Of a DNA stretch of 64,000 bases, positions 25,139-35,700 are shown piece after piece (within the stretch, counting starts at the first letter, position 1; every line of letters starts with the position of its first letter). The stretch spans positions 124,001-188,000 of the forward strand of contig NZ_JAJAWG010000002.1 in NCBI RefSeq assembly GCF_020531905.1, read 5' to 3'. A program made the translations under genes and the position numbers. The notes under the pieces were generated by a model. That model made no database searches, was not told the origin of the DNA, and saw only the letters and a program-made list of their open reading frames with translations. The stretch comes from Deefgea salmonis. GTDB taxonomy: Bacteria > Pseudomonadota > Gammaproteobacteria > Burkholderiales > Chitinibacteraceae.

Positions 25139-26424
25139 AAAAATTAATTGTTTTATGCTTGCTATGCCAAGCCGTATGGGCTGCCGAATTTGAAGGCATT
25201 GCGCCGCTTGGTTTGGATGGGCTGGCTGCGGCGCGAGTTTTGGCGGTGCAAGACGCGCTAGAAAATGCCGCGCTGTTTAATGGCGCGCAAGTGACCAGCT
25301 TAGCAGTGAAAAAAGCGGGGCAGTGGGGTGAAACCAGCAAAATCAGTGGTACGCCGCAAGGTCAGTATCAATTGCTGCGCGAGTGGCAAAGCAATGGTTT
25401 TTTACACGTTTTACTGGATATTGCTCCCCCAGCGCCCATGGTTAGCCCGTTGCCGACCAAGCCTGTGGCATCGACTCGGCGCAATACAGCACGACAAGTT
25501 GAACGCTGTGATTTAGATGATTTACGACGTAAAGTTTTAATTTCGCATTTTTGGATCGAGCATCCAGCGCAAACGCAAGATTTAGATCGATTCTCAGAAG
25601 GGATTCAAATCGAGTTGGTTCGCCAGTTATACGATAGTCAGCAGTTTTTACCGCAACGCGCGCCCAATGTGGCGGTGTTTGATGTGCTGCCGCAATTTGT
25701 TGATCCTTTATTGCAACCTGAGCGAGTGCGCGCCTTGGCGCAGCAGTATTCAGTGCAATTTATTGTCGGCGGCATTGTGCGCGATACCACATTGCTCGGC
25801 GAGCGTTACACCCTTGCGTATGGTTCTGATCTGCGCCCTTATGAAAAAAAATCAGTCGCTAGCTTGCCGATACTCAATTTCGCTCAAGTTGGCGTCAAAG
25901 CCGTGCCGGCCGCACGCCGTTTTGATTTAGAGCTGTTTGTTTTTGATGGCGTGTCGGGCGCTTTGGTGAACCGGCATCGCATTGCAGGTCAAGCCAGTGG
26001 CGAAGTGGTGCAAAATTTGAGTAGTGCTTTGGGCACCGCAGGTTTTGCTGCGACTGATTATGGCCGATTGGTGACGGATAAACTCAAAGAAGCTGGTACT
26101 TTAGTGTCACAAGATTTGAGCTGTATTCCCTTTTCGGCACGCATTACCCGTGTAGAGAAAAACACGGTGTATATCGATGCAGGCTATACATCTAATATGC
26201 GTCCGGGCGATACCCTGCAGGTGTATCGGGTTTCGCCGACGGCAATGCCGATTGATTCGGCCAATTTCGCGCCGACGATGCGTTTAGGCATGCCAGAACA
26301 AAAAGGCGGCACATTCACGGTGCAACAAGTGCAGCCTTTATTTGCCATGGGAAAAATCGACGGCTTGACAGTTGAGCCGGGTGACTATGTTCGTTTTGTT
26401 GGACCGGAGCGAAATAATGATTAA
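25135..26424 (+). CDS. flgT: Flagellar assembly protein T
   Basis: A 429-residue periplasmic protein with a signal peptide (cleavage after VWA, about residue 16) and three FlgT regions: N-terminal (EFEGIAPLGLDGLAAARVLA), a TolB-N-like middle domain (KVLISHFWIEHP...NVAVFDVLP), and a C-terminal beta domain (ITRVEKNTVYIDAGYTSNMRPGDTLQVY). FlgT forms the H-ring that supports the outer part of the sheathed or fast flagellar motor in Vibrio. The GTG start at 25135 overlaps the FlgP stop. Confidence 0.85.
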   Translation: MKKLIVLCLLCQAVWAAEFEGIAPLGLDGLAAARVLAVQDALENAALFNGAQVTSLAVKKAGQWGETSKISGTPQGQYQLLREWQSNGFLHVLLDIAPPAPMVSPLPTKPVASTRRNTARQVERCDLDDLRRKVLISHFWIEHPAQTQDLDRFSEGIQIELVRQLYDSQQFLPQRAPNVAVFDVLPQFVDPLLQPERVRALAQQYSVQFIVGGIVRDTTLLGERYTLAYGSDLRPYEKKSVASLPILNFAQVGVKAVPAARRFDLELFVFDGVSGALVNRHRIAGQASGEVVQNLSSALGTAGFAATDYGRLVTDKLKEAGTLVSQDLSCIPFSARITRVEKNTVYIDAGYTSNMRPGDTLQVYRVSPTAMPIDSANFAPTMRLGMPEQKGGTFTVQQVQPLFAMGKIDGLTVEPGDYVRFVGPERNND

Positions 26425-27043
26425 AAAAACACTGCTGTTATTGTTGATGCCCACCGTGCTGTGGGCCAATGAGCCTGCACATCAAGCGGAAACTAAACCG
26501 ATTAAGGCCGCTGAATCGCATGCGCCGGCGGGGGCAGAAAAACCTGCAGAAAAATCGCGGCATGCGGTGCCTCAGCAAATGAGTACGCCGATTAAAATTG
26601 CCCAACCCGAAGGCGGGCATGCTGCTGAACCGGCGGCGGCTGAAGTGATGCCGGTTAAACCGCCACCGGTGGTGCGCTATGTTGCGCCGCAGTATGGCTC
26701 AGCATCGGTGTATCGCCCAGTGGTTCGCTCCAAAGCGCCGTCGTCGCATGGTTCGGCAAAGTCCAAAACGCACGCCAAATCCAGTGCGCATGTTAAGTCG
26801 TATACGGCAACGCCGGGTTTTGTGCGGGTGTTACCGGCTTCGCAAATGCCAAGTTATGCCATTTTGCCGCCTGCGAAAGGGATGAGTTCGGCGACAAAAA
26901 ATCGTCCAGCTTGGGGGCAAGACGCCGAGGCGACTAAAGTCCCAGAGCCCGAAATGCCTGTTGCGGGACGCAAATTAGCGTCGCCACAATTTTATACCGA
27001 AAAAAACTCAGAACAGCGCTGGCAATATTATAGTTACCCTTAA
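26417..27043 (+). CDS. Secreted Ala/Pro/Lys-rich protein linked to flgT
   Basis: A 208-residue protein with a signal peptide ending in LWA (about 16). The mature part is low-complexity, with His, Ala, Pro and Lys, and no globular domain that I recognise; the end (SPQFYTEKNSEQRWQYYSYP) is aromatic-rich. It overlaps flgT by 8 bases and is followed by a terminator, so it is the last gene of the flgP-flgT unit. A role at the flagellar base is inferred from position only. Confidence 0.6.
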   Translation: MIKKTLLLLLMPTVLWANEPAHQAETKPIKAAESHAPAGAEKPAEKSRHAVPQQMSTPIKIAQPEGGHAAEPAAAEVMPVKPPPVVRYVAPQYGSASVYRPVVRSKAPSSHGSAKSKTHAKSSAHVKSYTATPGFVRVLPASQMPSYAILPPAKGMSSATKNRPAWGQDAEATKVPEPEMPVAGRKLASPQFYTEKNSEQRWQYYSYP

Positions 27044-27065
27044 TTTTAATCTCGATTTATGCCAA

Positions 27066-27097
27066 TAAAAAAGCAGCGTTTTTACGCTGCTTTTTTA
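27066..27097 (+). terminator. Terminator after the flgP-flgT operon
   Basis: AGCAGCG (27072-27078) pairs with CGCTGCT (27085-27091), with A-tract before and TTTTTT after. Confidence 0.85.
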
Positions 27098-27215
27098 TTG
27101 TTGTATTTTTATAGTGATTAATTGAGATTGGCTGTTGATGGTGCAATCGCTGTTGCTCTGTATTAAACTCGGTTGTCAATTTGTCTCCGTCTCTGTATTT
27201 CATTGAGGGTATTCA

Positions 27216-28046
27216 ATGTTACGCAATAAATTGCAGCGTTTTAAATTGTTTAAAAAAATAAGCGCGCTGCTTGTGCCAATGACGCCTCGTATTGATTTTG
27301 ATTTTCAGTCATTTTCTGAATTGGAATCGCATTTTGCTGGTGATCAAGATGAATATCTAACTCAATTTAGAATTAAATATGCATTAGATGAATTGATTGA
27401 ATCAGCGGCAACGGATACCGCGCGTTTGCGGCGAGTGATGCATTGGGTACATCATCTTTGGCAGCATAATGGCCAAAATACCCCCAGCCAAAATGATGCG
27501 ATGAGCATTGTGGAAGAGGCCGCGCAAGGGCAGCAGTTTCGCTGCGTTGAATACGCCACCGTGTTGGCGACGGCCTTGGCTGCCTTGGGTTTCCCCGCAA
27601 GAATACTGAGTTTGATGACGCAGGATGTTGAGCACAAACGTTCAAGCGCTGGCCATGTGGTGACTGAAGTGTATTTACATGATTTAGCCAAATGGGTAAT
27701 GGCTGACGCGCAATGGAATATTATGCCCATGCTCAATCAGCAAGCGGCGAATGCGCTGGAACTTGCGCAAGCGATTCATCAAGGCGATCATCATTTGCGT
27801 TTGCAGTCGACGACACCGATTAAAGCTAAACATTATTTAAAATGGATTAAGCCGTATTTGTATTATTTTACGACGCGTTTAGAGCATCGCTATGATTTTA
27901 ATGCCAGTTCAACGCAAATTCGCTTAATGCCAATTGGCGCTAAATCGCCTAAAGTATTTCAAAGAAAACATCCTATTTCTGCCGCAACCATGACGCATGT
28001 GTTGGCAGATTTTTATCCAGATAAAGATCGAATTAAAATCATTTAG
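27216..28046 (+). CDS. Transglutaminase-like superfamily protein
   Basis: A 276-residue cytoplasmic protein with a transglutaminase-like fold. The catalytic triad appears as C110 (QQFRCVEYATVLATAL), H147 (GHVVTEVYL) and D164 (MADAQWN). Bacterial members act as proteases or amide-forming enzymes; the substrate is unknown. It has no signal peptide and is flanked by terminators, so it is monocistronic. Confidence 0.8.
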   Translation: MLRNKLQRFKLFKKISALLVPMTPRIDFDFQSFSELESHFAGDQDEYLTQFRIKYALDELIESAATDTARLRRVMHWVHHLWQHNGQNTPSQNDAMSIVEEAAQGQQFRCVEYATVLATALAALGFPARILSLMTQDVEHKRSSAGHVVTEVYLHDLAKWVMADAQWNIMPMLNQQAANALELAQAIHQGDHHLRLQSTTPIKAKHYLKWIKPYLYYFTTRLEHRYDFNASSTQIRLMPIGAKSPKVFQRKHPISAATMTHVLADFYPDKDRIKII

Positions 28047-28079
28047 TTTTTGTTATTGATTTAGATTGATTCTGTTATA

Positions 28080-28120
28080 AACAAAAAGGCATAAACCTAA
28101 ACATTTATGCCTTTTTGTTT
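28080..28120. terminator. Bidirectional terminator
   Basis: A long stem AAACAAAAAGGCATAAA with TTATGCCTTTTTGTTT between two convergent genes; A and T tracts on both sides allow termination in both directions. Confidence 0.85.
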
Positions 28121-28165
28121 AAATACGCGCAGCAGAACGTGATAAGCCGATGCTGACTTAGCAAT

Positions 28166-28930
28166 TTATTTGCATTTGTTTTCGCGTAATACCGAGCCAC
28201 TAAATTGCGCGCTGAGTTTAGCCAATTTATCACTTTGCTGTGGATTGAGGCTTTTAAAACTAAAGCTCGCTTGTTTTAAGGTATCGTCTTTTTCTCGCAC
28301 TACCGCCGATTTAACGCCCAGCGCTTTGAGCTCAACCAAATGGCGCTCACCCGCTTCACGATTACTAAATACGCCCAGTGAAATCGAGTTTTGCCAACGG
28401 CCACCATTGTTAACGACAAAATAATCCGTCACGCCCATTTCGGCCAGTTGCGCGGCTTTTTGTTTGGCGATTTCTAAGCTGGCCAATGGCGGCATATATA
28501 CCCAGACTTTGCTGGCTTCGCCACTGGCGGTTTCGCTGGCGATTAAATTAAGAGTTTTAATTTTGCTACGTGCATTGTCGATTTGTTCACCCGTAATCCC
28601 GGCCCAGCGCCAGCAACGGCCAATATCGGCCACAGGCGTTGGTGTCGGTTTGCTGCTCGGCGTGGCTGACGCAGTGGGGATCGGTGATGCGGTTGGTGTC
28701 GGTGTCGGTTTCGGTTTCGGTTTCGGTGTCGCTTGCGGCGCACTCGCAATTTGGGGCTCACTGGCGATGTTGACTGCCGTGGTTTGGCCTAATTGCCCAG
28801 TGACGACTTTCACCGCGCTGGCATTTTTTTCGCGCTGAGTGAGTTCAATAGAAGACGGCGGCGTTTCGAGTTGTGAAACCCCATAGACCGCTAAATTGAC
28901 GATGACGAGTGCAATAAATAACCATTTCAT
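28166..28930 (-). CDS. SPOR domain membrane protein
   Basis: A 254-residue protein with one N-terminal membrane helix (about 1-18), a long Pro/Thr/Lys linker built on KPKP and TPTP repeats (about 65-105) and a C-terminal SPOR domain (about 150-235, including VWVYMPPLAS and NSISLGVFSNREAGERHLVELKALG in two stretches). SPOR domains bind glycan strands lacking stem peptides at the septum. It overlaps coaX by 4 bases and is the third gene of birA-coaX-SPOR. Confidence 0.85.
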   Translation of the reverse strand: MKWLFIALVIVNLAVYGVSQLETPPSSIELTQREKNASAVKVVTGQLGQTTAVNIASEPQIASAPQATPKPKPKPTPTPTASPIPTASATPSSKPTPTPVADIGRCWRWAGITGEQIDNARSKIKTLNLIASETASGEASKVWVYMPPLASLEIAKQKAAQLAEMGVTDYFVVNNGGRWQNSISLGVFSNREAGERHLVELKALGVKSAVVREKDDTLKQASFSFKSLNPQQSDKLAKLSAQFSGSVLRENKCK

Positions 28931-29673
28931 GGATTTAATTTCCCATCGCTTGCAGCGAGTAAAGCGGCTAAACCATCGAGCACTAGATTATCCATTGCGA
29001 TGGCCTTGGCGTGAAGTAAGGGTTGTAAATAGGCGGCATCGCCACCGAATACAATCACTTGGTCGATGGGATGACCATGGGCGATTGCGGCGCTCAATGC
29101 TTGCTCGATGGAGCCGATGATGGCGCGCAGACAACCGGTTTCGATGGCATCCAGTGTCGATTGAGGAAAAGCTTGTAGCGTGCCGCGTGCGTGCGGCAAG
29201 CGGGCAGTGGCTTGATGTAGCGCCGATTTCATCAGACCCAGCCCCGGGGCGATGCTGCCGCCTAAATAATCGCCATTGGCCAGTAAGGTATCGATGACAA
29301 TGGCGGTGCCCGCCGAAATAACCAATAGGTTTTGCTGTGGATAGTGCTGGTGCGCGCCCAAAACTGCCGCCCAACGATCAGGACCTTGCTCGTGAAGCTG
29401 TGGATAGTGATTCATAATCCCCAGCGCCTGACGAGTGACTTGCAGCCACTGCGGTAACACGTGCCAGTGCTGGGCAAAGAGTTGATCGATTTGCTGTTGC
29501 AAATCAGCAGCACCCACTGCGCAGCCTAATATTTGCGCGCCAGCGGGCAAATCGGCCACTTGCTGCCACAGCTCGCTGCAGCTATGGGCAACGCCGCTGC
29601 ACCCAGATGCGCTGTGTCGCCATTTGATTCGGCTATTGCCCAAATCGAGCAATAAATAGGCGATTTGCTTCAT
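28927..29673 (-). CDS. coaX: Type III pantothenate kinase
   Basis: A 248-residue CoaX: LLDLGNSRIKW (nucleotide-binding), GPDRWAAVLGA, ISAGTAIVIDTL and GGSIAPGLGLMKSALH are all present at family spacing. It carries out the first step of CoA synthesis, phosphorylation of pantothenate. It overlaps birA by 4 bases, an arrangement common in betaproteobacteria. Confidence 0.94.
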   Translation of the reverse strand: MKQIAYLLLDLGNSRIKWRHSASGCSGVAHSCSELWQQVADLPAGAQILGCAVGAADLQQQIDQLFAQHWHVLPQWLQVTRQALGIMNHYPQLHEQGPDRWAAVLGAHQHYPQQNLLVISAGTAIVIDTLLANGDYLGGSIAPGLGLMKSALHQATARLPHARGTLQAFPQSTLDAIETGCLRAIIGSIEQALSAAIAHGHPIDQVIVFGGDAAYLQPLLHAKAIAMDNLVLDGLAALLAASDGKLNP

Positions 29674-30638
29674 AATGCGGCCCGTCTTAAGCTCACGTCG
29701 CCGGTATGAATGAGGCTTTCACCCTCTGGGGTATTGAGCCGTAAAGAACCGTCGGCGCTAAGTCCAGCGAAATACCCAGTCTTAATTTGCCCGTTAGGCG
29801 CAATCGCATTGAGTAATTCATTGGGCCAGGTATGAAGTGCTTCCCATTGGGGACGTAAAGCCGAAAAACCGGTTTGGCTAAATTGATTGAGCGTGGTTTC
29901 TAATTGATTCATCAGTCGGGCGAGTAATTCATTGCGTCCGCAATTTAAGCCTGCGGACATTAAGCTGGCAGCTGCTTGGTCAAGTTGATTGGCGTCGGGC
30001 TGGGCGATATTGAGCCCGATGCCGATCACCACATGCGAAGGACCAAGAGCATCGCCTTGCATTTCGATTAAAATACCGCCCACTTTGGCCCACTCGTTGG
30101 CATGTAATTGCAGCAATAAATCATTCGGCCATTTTAGCCCAATGGCTGTAACGCCCGCTTGGCGCAATACGCTGGCCACCGCAACGCCCACTGCCAGTGG
30201 TAAACCGGCCAATTGCGCCGAGCCGCCATCAAAGCGCCACGCTAAAGAAAACAACAGGCTGCCACCGAGCACGCCCATCCACGGTCGACCTAAACGACCG
30301 CGGCCTGCGTCTTGCCATTCGGTGACGAGTAATTTACCGTGCTGCGGATCAAGCAATAACTGCCGATTGGTCGAACCGAGGGTATTGCTCACAACAACTT
30401 TGGCAATGCTGCCTGGCTGCAAATACCCCTCTATAAGCGTTTGGTCGAGCCAATCAATTGGCTGCTCAAGGCGGTAGCCAACACCGTGGCGACGCACGAG
30501 ATGAACGCCATAGGTTTCGGCTTTGGAGAGCCCCAGCGACACACTGGCGCGTGAAATGGCGAGGCGTTGGGCAATTTCGGCACCGGAGGTAAAGTCGTGC
30601 GCATTAAGCTCGCGCAGGAGGCTGATGGTATCGTGCAT
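29670..30638 (-). CDS. birA: Biotin-[acetyl-CoA-carboxylase] ligase / biotin operon repressor
   Basis: A 322-residue BirA. Residues 1-60 form a helix-turn-helix (TSGAEIAQRLAISRASVSLGLSKA), so it should also act as a repressor. The biotinyl-AMP loop is GRGRLGRPW (112-120), followed by LKWPNDLLL and VIGIGLN. A small C-terminal SH3-like domain completes it. It attaches biotin to the BCCP subunit of acetyl-CoA carboxylase. Confidence 0.95.
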   Translation of the reverse strand: MHDTISLLRELNAHDFTSGAEIAQRLAISRASVSLGLSKAETYGVHLVRRHGVGYRLEQPIDWLDQTLIEGYLQPGSIAKVVVSNTLGSTNRQLLLDPQHGKLLVTEWQDAGRGRLGRPWMGVLGGSLLFSLAWRFDGGSAQLAGLPLAVGVAVASVLRQAGVTAIGLKWPNDLLLQLHANEWAKVGGILIEMQGDALGPSHVVIGIGLNIAQPDANQLDQAAASLMSAGLNCGRNELLARLMNQLETTLNQFSQTGFSALRPQWEALHTWPNELLNAIAPNGQIKTGYFAGLSADGSLRLNTPEGESLIHTGDVSLRRAAL

Positions 30639-30775
30639 GGGGCGATTTTACTGCAGATTGACGCGAGCGTGCGCTTAGATCAATGAGCACGCGATGCGAG
30701 TTGATCGATTGACATCCAATGGGGATTCAGTTGACGCTGAGTTTGTCGTTTTGCCTAACCCAGCGTTCGACTATT

Positions 30776-31348
30776 TTAGCGGTTTGGCGCAGCAATCATC
30801 GCCGTTTCACTACCACCCATGGTTTCAATCGTGTGGTTTTGATTGGTATAGATACAGATATTCCCGGCAATTTCGAGGGCTTTTTTGACGACCACTTCCG
30901 GCGATAAATCAGTGTTTTGCAACAACGCGGTCGCTGCCGCTTGTGCAAATGCGCCACCGGAGCCAATGGCCGCAATGCCTTCTTCGGGCTCAAGCACATC
31001 ACCATTGCCGGTAATGACCAAGGTGGCTGTTGGGTCGGCCACAATCAGCATCGCTTCGAGTCGACGCAGCATCCGATCGGTACGCCAGTCTTTGGCCAAC
31101 TCAACCGCCGCACGGGTTAAATGGCCTTGGTGTTTTTCTAATTTGGCTTCAAAGCGTTCAAACAAAGTAAAGGCGTCGGCCGTGCCGCCAGCAAAGCCGA
31201 CGATTACTTGATCGTGATACAGCTTACGCACCTTTCTGGCGGTGCCTTTAATAACCACATTGCCCAAAGTGACTTGGCCATCGCCACCCACGGCGACGTG
31301 CTTGCCGCGACGTACTGAGACGATGGTTGTGCCGTCAAATTGTTCCAT
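30776..31348 (-). CDS. hslV: ATP-dependent protease proteolytic subunit HslV
   Basis: A 190-residue HslV. The mature catalytic threonine begins TTIVSVRRG after a six-residue leader (MEQFDG), followed by [21 protein letters not shown] and the [16 protein letters not shown] block. HslV forms the peptidase core of HslUV. Usually hslU lies directly downstream; here the next gene is birA and the other neighbour is a STAS protein, so hslU is not in this window. AGGAGTT precedes the ATG. Confidence 0.95.
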   Translation of the reverse strand: MEQFDGTTIVSVRRGKHVAVGGDGQVTLGNVVIKGTARKVRKLYHDQVIVGFAGGTADAFTLFERFEAKLEKHQGHLTRAAVELAKDWRTDRMLRRLEAMLIVADPTATLVITGNGDVLEPEEGIAAIGSGGAFAQAAATALLQNTDLSPEVVVKKALEIAGNICIYTNQNHTIETMGGSETAMIAAPNR

Positions 31349-31422
31349 GTTGAACTCCTAGTTTTTGATTAAATTTGGGTTCTAGATGGCATCAGTTGGC
31401 TGAAAAGCAAGCCAACTTGGGA

Positions 31423-32673
31423 TTATTTGCGTCTTTCCATTTGTAGCATGTCGGCAATGCCCATCACCCGTAGTAAGCCCAGCACCAATTCATTAATATT
31501 GATGATTTGAATTTGCTTACCTTGCTGTAACCAGGTCATCGCTAAATTAAGAATGTGCCCAGCAGATTCAAAATCAATTCGATCAATCCGCGAAAAATCC
31601 AGCGTTGTTATGCCTTGATCGCTGACTAAATGTGCAATTTTTTGGATCAACTGCGGATGCTCGGCGGTAATGATGCCGATGAGTTGCGCTTCTTGATTGG
31701 CTTCATTGGCGACTTCAGCGCGGGCCTTGGCTTCATCGAGCGCAATTTGTTGGCTGTCTTTTGGCGCTTGGGCAATGTCCCAAGACGGCGGAGACACCTC
31801 ATAGGTAATTGCATAATCAACGGCTAAATTTTCAAATGCTTCTTGCTGACCTAAAATCTGATGTATTTCGATCAACAGCAGCCAGAATGGGGCTTCGGCA
31901 GGAATACGTCGACCCACTTCAATTTTATTACTAATCAGCGTGATTAAATTTTGTGCGCCAATCAATTGCAACTGACCTTGCTCTTTGTTGCGCCGTGGTA
32001 AAACCGCGACTAATTCAGCCGCGCCCAGCGCATCGATTTTTTGCACCTTACTAAAATCAACACGAATATTTGGATTTTTTTTACGCAGCGCCAAAAATTG
32101 CTTGGCTTCTTTCTCTATGGTTTCGATGCCTAATTTGGCAGGGAAAGCATAATATGCGGAAGTGCTCGCCAGCTGAGGCTGATGCTGGCTATGCTGACGC
32201 CAAATTGGCGGGGTTTTTTCAAAAGTCATCACAAACTCAAGCGCTAAAGCATCAAAAGCTTCGCGCTGAGCTTGTTGCTGATACAGCTCAAACAGCATTA
32301 ACCAAGGTTCTAGTCGGCACTGATTGATAAATTCAGGGCGATCGGCCTCTAAAATATGGATCGCTGCGGCAAGTTGGTTGTTTGCGTGTAGCATGGCCGC
32401 CTGCTCTTCAGCGGCGGACAAACTATCGTGATTGGATTGAACTTCGATTTTTAATAGTGATAAATCGTATTGCTGAACGTCGTGTTGCGGTTCAGTGGTC
32501 TCGGCCGCGAAAGGGATGATGGTTTCCGGACCCAAAGGGCGATGGCTTGCAGTGCCTTCATGGCTTGCCGTCACCGTAATCGGTGCGGTCTGCGTTAAAA
32601 CCTCATTGCCATCTTGATCTTTTTTACGAAAAAACGAAAACACTGCTGATATCCTGTTGGTGAAATCACTCAA
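31423..32673 (-). CDS. Protein with two STAS-like domains
   Basis: A 416-residue cytoplasmic protein. The C-terminal domain (about 340-412: TLDFSRIDRIDFESAGHILNL...) is a STAS/MlaB-like domain, and a second one lies near 195-255 (VDFSKVQKIDALGAAELVAVLP). The segments preceding each STAS domain are similar to each other (the YELYQQQAQREAFDALALEFVMTFE and IEIHQILGQQEAFENLAVDYAITYE regions), so the protein may have arisen by internal duplication. STAS domains bind partners or nucleotides in signalling. The frame starts with TTG and lacks a good ribosome site, so the start is uncertain. Confidence 0.75.
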   Translation of the reverse strand: MSDFTNRISAVFSFFRKKDQDGNEVLTQTAPITVTASHEGTASHRPLGPETIIPFAAETTEPQHDVQQYDLSLLKIEVQSNHDSLSAAEEQAAMLHANNQLAAAIHILEADRPEFINQCRLEPWLMLFELYQQQAQREAFDALALEFVMTFEKTPPIWRQHSQHQPQLASTSAYYAFPAKLGIETIEKEAKQFLALRKKNPNIRVDFSKVQKIDALGAAELVAVLPRRNKEQGQLQLIGAQNLITLISNKIEVGRRIPAEAPFWLLLIEIHQILGQQEAFENLAVDYAITYEVSPPSWDIAQAPKDSQQIALDEAKARAEVANEANQEAQLIGIITAEHPQLIQKIAHLVSDQGITTLDFSRIDRIDFESAGHILNLAMTWLQQGKQIQIININELVLGLLRVMGIADMLQMERRK

Positions 32674-32795
32674 ATCACTTATATTTTACTGCTAATATTC
32701 ATTTTCAATGAAACTCTTTTCAGCCAGTATAGGTGAACGAATGATGCGCGACCTAGGGCCTTATTTACAAGCAAAATATTCGCTAATTCTTTGTG

Positions 32796-35700
32796 ATGAT
32801 CACATTTAAATCCAATATGCCTAAATCATTTTTTCAGTACAGCCGCTGGCTTCGCCTCCCCATTTATCTACTCGCGAGTATTTTATTACTTGGCGCATTA
32901 GGTCATTGGGCAATGCCGCCTTTGCTTCGGCCATGGTTAGAAAATCATGCCAGTCAAATATTACACCGGCAAGTTAAAATTGGTGAATTGACAATTAATC
33001 CTTATTCATTGCAGTTTAATTTAGCTGATGTGGCAATCCGTGATCAATATGGTCCATTTGTGAGTTTTAAATCATTACAAATCAATGCGGAATGGCGCTC
33101 AATCTGGCGAATGGCGCCAGTGATTCGCGATATTACGCTAGAAGCACCGAAAGTCAGTTTGATTCGCCTGAGTGCCGATCGCTATAATTTCTCTGATTTA
33201 ATCCCCAAAAAATCCAAAACGACTAAAACTGATGAGCCGCTGCCGCGATTCTCGCTGAATAATATCCGCATTATTGATGGTGATTTACGTTTAGACGATC
33301 GTGTGGTTGGCGTAAATCAAACACTCGACCAACTTAATTTTTCATTACCATTTTTATCCACACTACCACAACGAATTAATGAATATATTCAGCCGCATTT
33401 ATCGGCGCGTTTTAATGGTCATCCGTTTGAGTTAATGGGGGAAAGTAAACCGTTTGAAGATAGTCTAGATACTGTACTTAAAATTAAGATTAAGCAGCAA
33501 GATCTCACGCCATTTTTAGCCTATATTCCTTTGCCCCAAGGGATTTTGGTGCCCAAAGCCTCAATGAGCGCCGATGTTGAAATGGTTTTTCGGCAGCAAA
33601 AAGATCGAGCCGATTTATTATTTAATGGTCAGCTACAACTCAATCCAACGGTATTAACGCAAAATGGTCAGGATTTTATTGCGCTTGATCAGCTCAGCGT
33701 TGAGCTTAAAAATTTAAAACCGCTGGCTGAACAATATCGCTTTGGTGTGATTGATGTGCGTGGATTAGATGTGCGATTATCGCGCAATCCAGCTGGCTTG
33801 TTGAATTGGCAAAATTTGATGCATCAAGAAACGGCCGATGCAAAATCAGTACCGGAACAAGACAAAAAAAAATCGCCCTTATTTGAAGTTGCAGAGCTCA
33901 ATATAAGCGATAGCCAGCTCCATTGGCACGATCAAGCGGTCAGCCCTGCGGTCAGTACGGCATTGGAATCGATTCATTTAAATATTAAAAACTATTCCAA
34001 TCAAAATCCAGCATCATTCCCCGTACAATTGAGTGCAAAAACACCGCAAGCAGCCAGCTTGGCCGCAGAATTAGCCGTGCAGGCTTCGCCGCTGCAATTA
34101 TCGGGAAAAATCAACGCTTCGCAAATTCAGATTGCCGATTATGCCGGCTATTATCAATCCCAATTCCCTGCGCAATTAGCGGCGACGGTCGGTTTTGCCA
34201 CCGAACTTCAGTTGCATGCAGAGCCCATGCAATATGCATTAAAAAATCTGCAGCTGGATATTGAGCGCTTTACTTTAACTGCCGCGAAAGCCAAAAAACC
34301 AGCTTTAAGTATCGAGCAATTGCAATTGACTGAGGCGAGTATCGACTCAGCAAGTAAAGCCATTCAAGTGGGCAATCTACTGAGCAAAAATGGTAATTTA
34401 AATATTGAACAACAAAAAGATGGCGAAATTAACCTCGCGCAATTGTTTGCTCAGTCCAAGGATAAAAAACCAGCGCCAGCAAAACAACATCCTGAGTGGT
34501 CTTTTTTATTGCAATCTGGGCAATGGCAAGATTGGAAGGTTGAATATAATGATCAACGGATTACCAATAGTAAACCCCTGATTTGGAAAAATATCGCATT
34601 AAATTTAAATAATGTAGATAGTCGCCCCAATTCACGCGCCACCATGAGTTTGCAGGGCCAAGGTGGGCGTAGCGCCAAAATCAAAGTGGCAGGTTCATGG
34701 GTACCACAGCCGTTTTCAGCGAATTTAGATTTAGATTTAGCCAATTTTGATGCTGCGTATGGCCAGCCGTATTTTAATCAATACGTTAATATTTCTTTAG
34801 CGCGTGGATTTTTAAACGCCAAAGGTAATTTACGTTTGGCTTTAGAGCCCAAACTATCGGCATCCTATACCGGTAATTTGAGTGCAAATAATGTCTATGC
34901 CTTGGATAAAATAACCGGTAGCGACTTTTTAAAATGGAAAAGCTTTTATATTGGCGGCATCAAAGCGCAGTTATCACCGCTGAATATTGATATCAATGAA
35001 ATCGCTTTAAGTGATTTTTATTCGCGCTTAATTTTATCGGCTGATGGTCGCTTAAATCTACAAGATGTGATGGTAAAAGATGCCGGGCAAGTCTCAGTCA
35101 CAACTGAGCGCCCAACTGAGCGCAGCTCGGCGACCGCCAGCGCGCCCGTCGAGGCCGAGAAAACCTTAGCCGAAAGTAGCGGTTTGGGTGTTCCGATTAA
35201 GATTAATAAAGTCACGCTCAAAAACGGGCAGATTCAATATACCGATTTATTTATTAAACCGAATTTTTCCGCTAATTTAACCGAAATGGGCGGCGTGATT
35301 GGTGGTTTATCCAGTAATGAAAACGATAGAGCCACATTAAATTTACGCGGTAGTATGGATTATGTGGCACCGGTTGAGATTCAAGGTAGTTTAAATCCGC
35401 TGTCTAAAACATTATTTATTGATTTAAAAGGTGGCGTTAAAGGTTATGAATTAACCAATGCATCGGCTTTTGCCATTAAGTACGCCGGATATGGCATCGA
35501 AAAAGGCAAGATGTCGATGGATGTGTCGTATTTGATTGAAAATCAGAAATTAACTGCCAGTAATAAAATATTTTTAGATCAATTGACTTTAGGGCCAGCC
35601 GTTGAAAGCGCGACGGCGACTAAATTGCCAGTTAAATTTGTTTTGTCTTTACTGACTAATCGCAAAGGACAAATTAATTTAAACTTGCCGATTCAAGGTT

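Noticed and set aside
28640..28740. Short GGTGTC/GGTTTC repeats
   Set aside because: They encode the Pro/Thr/Lys linker of the SPOR protein, so they are explained by coding low complexity.
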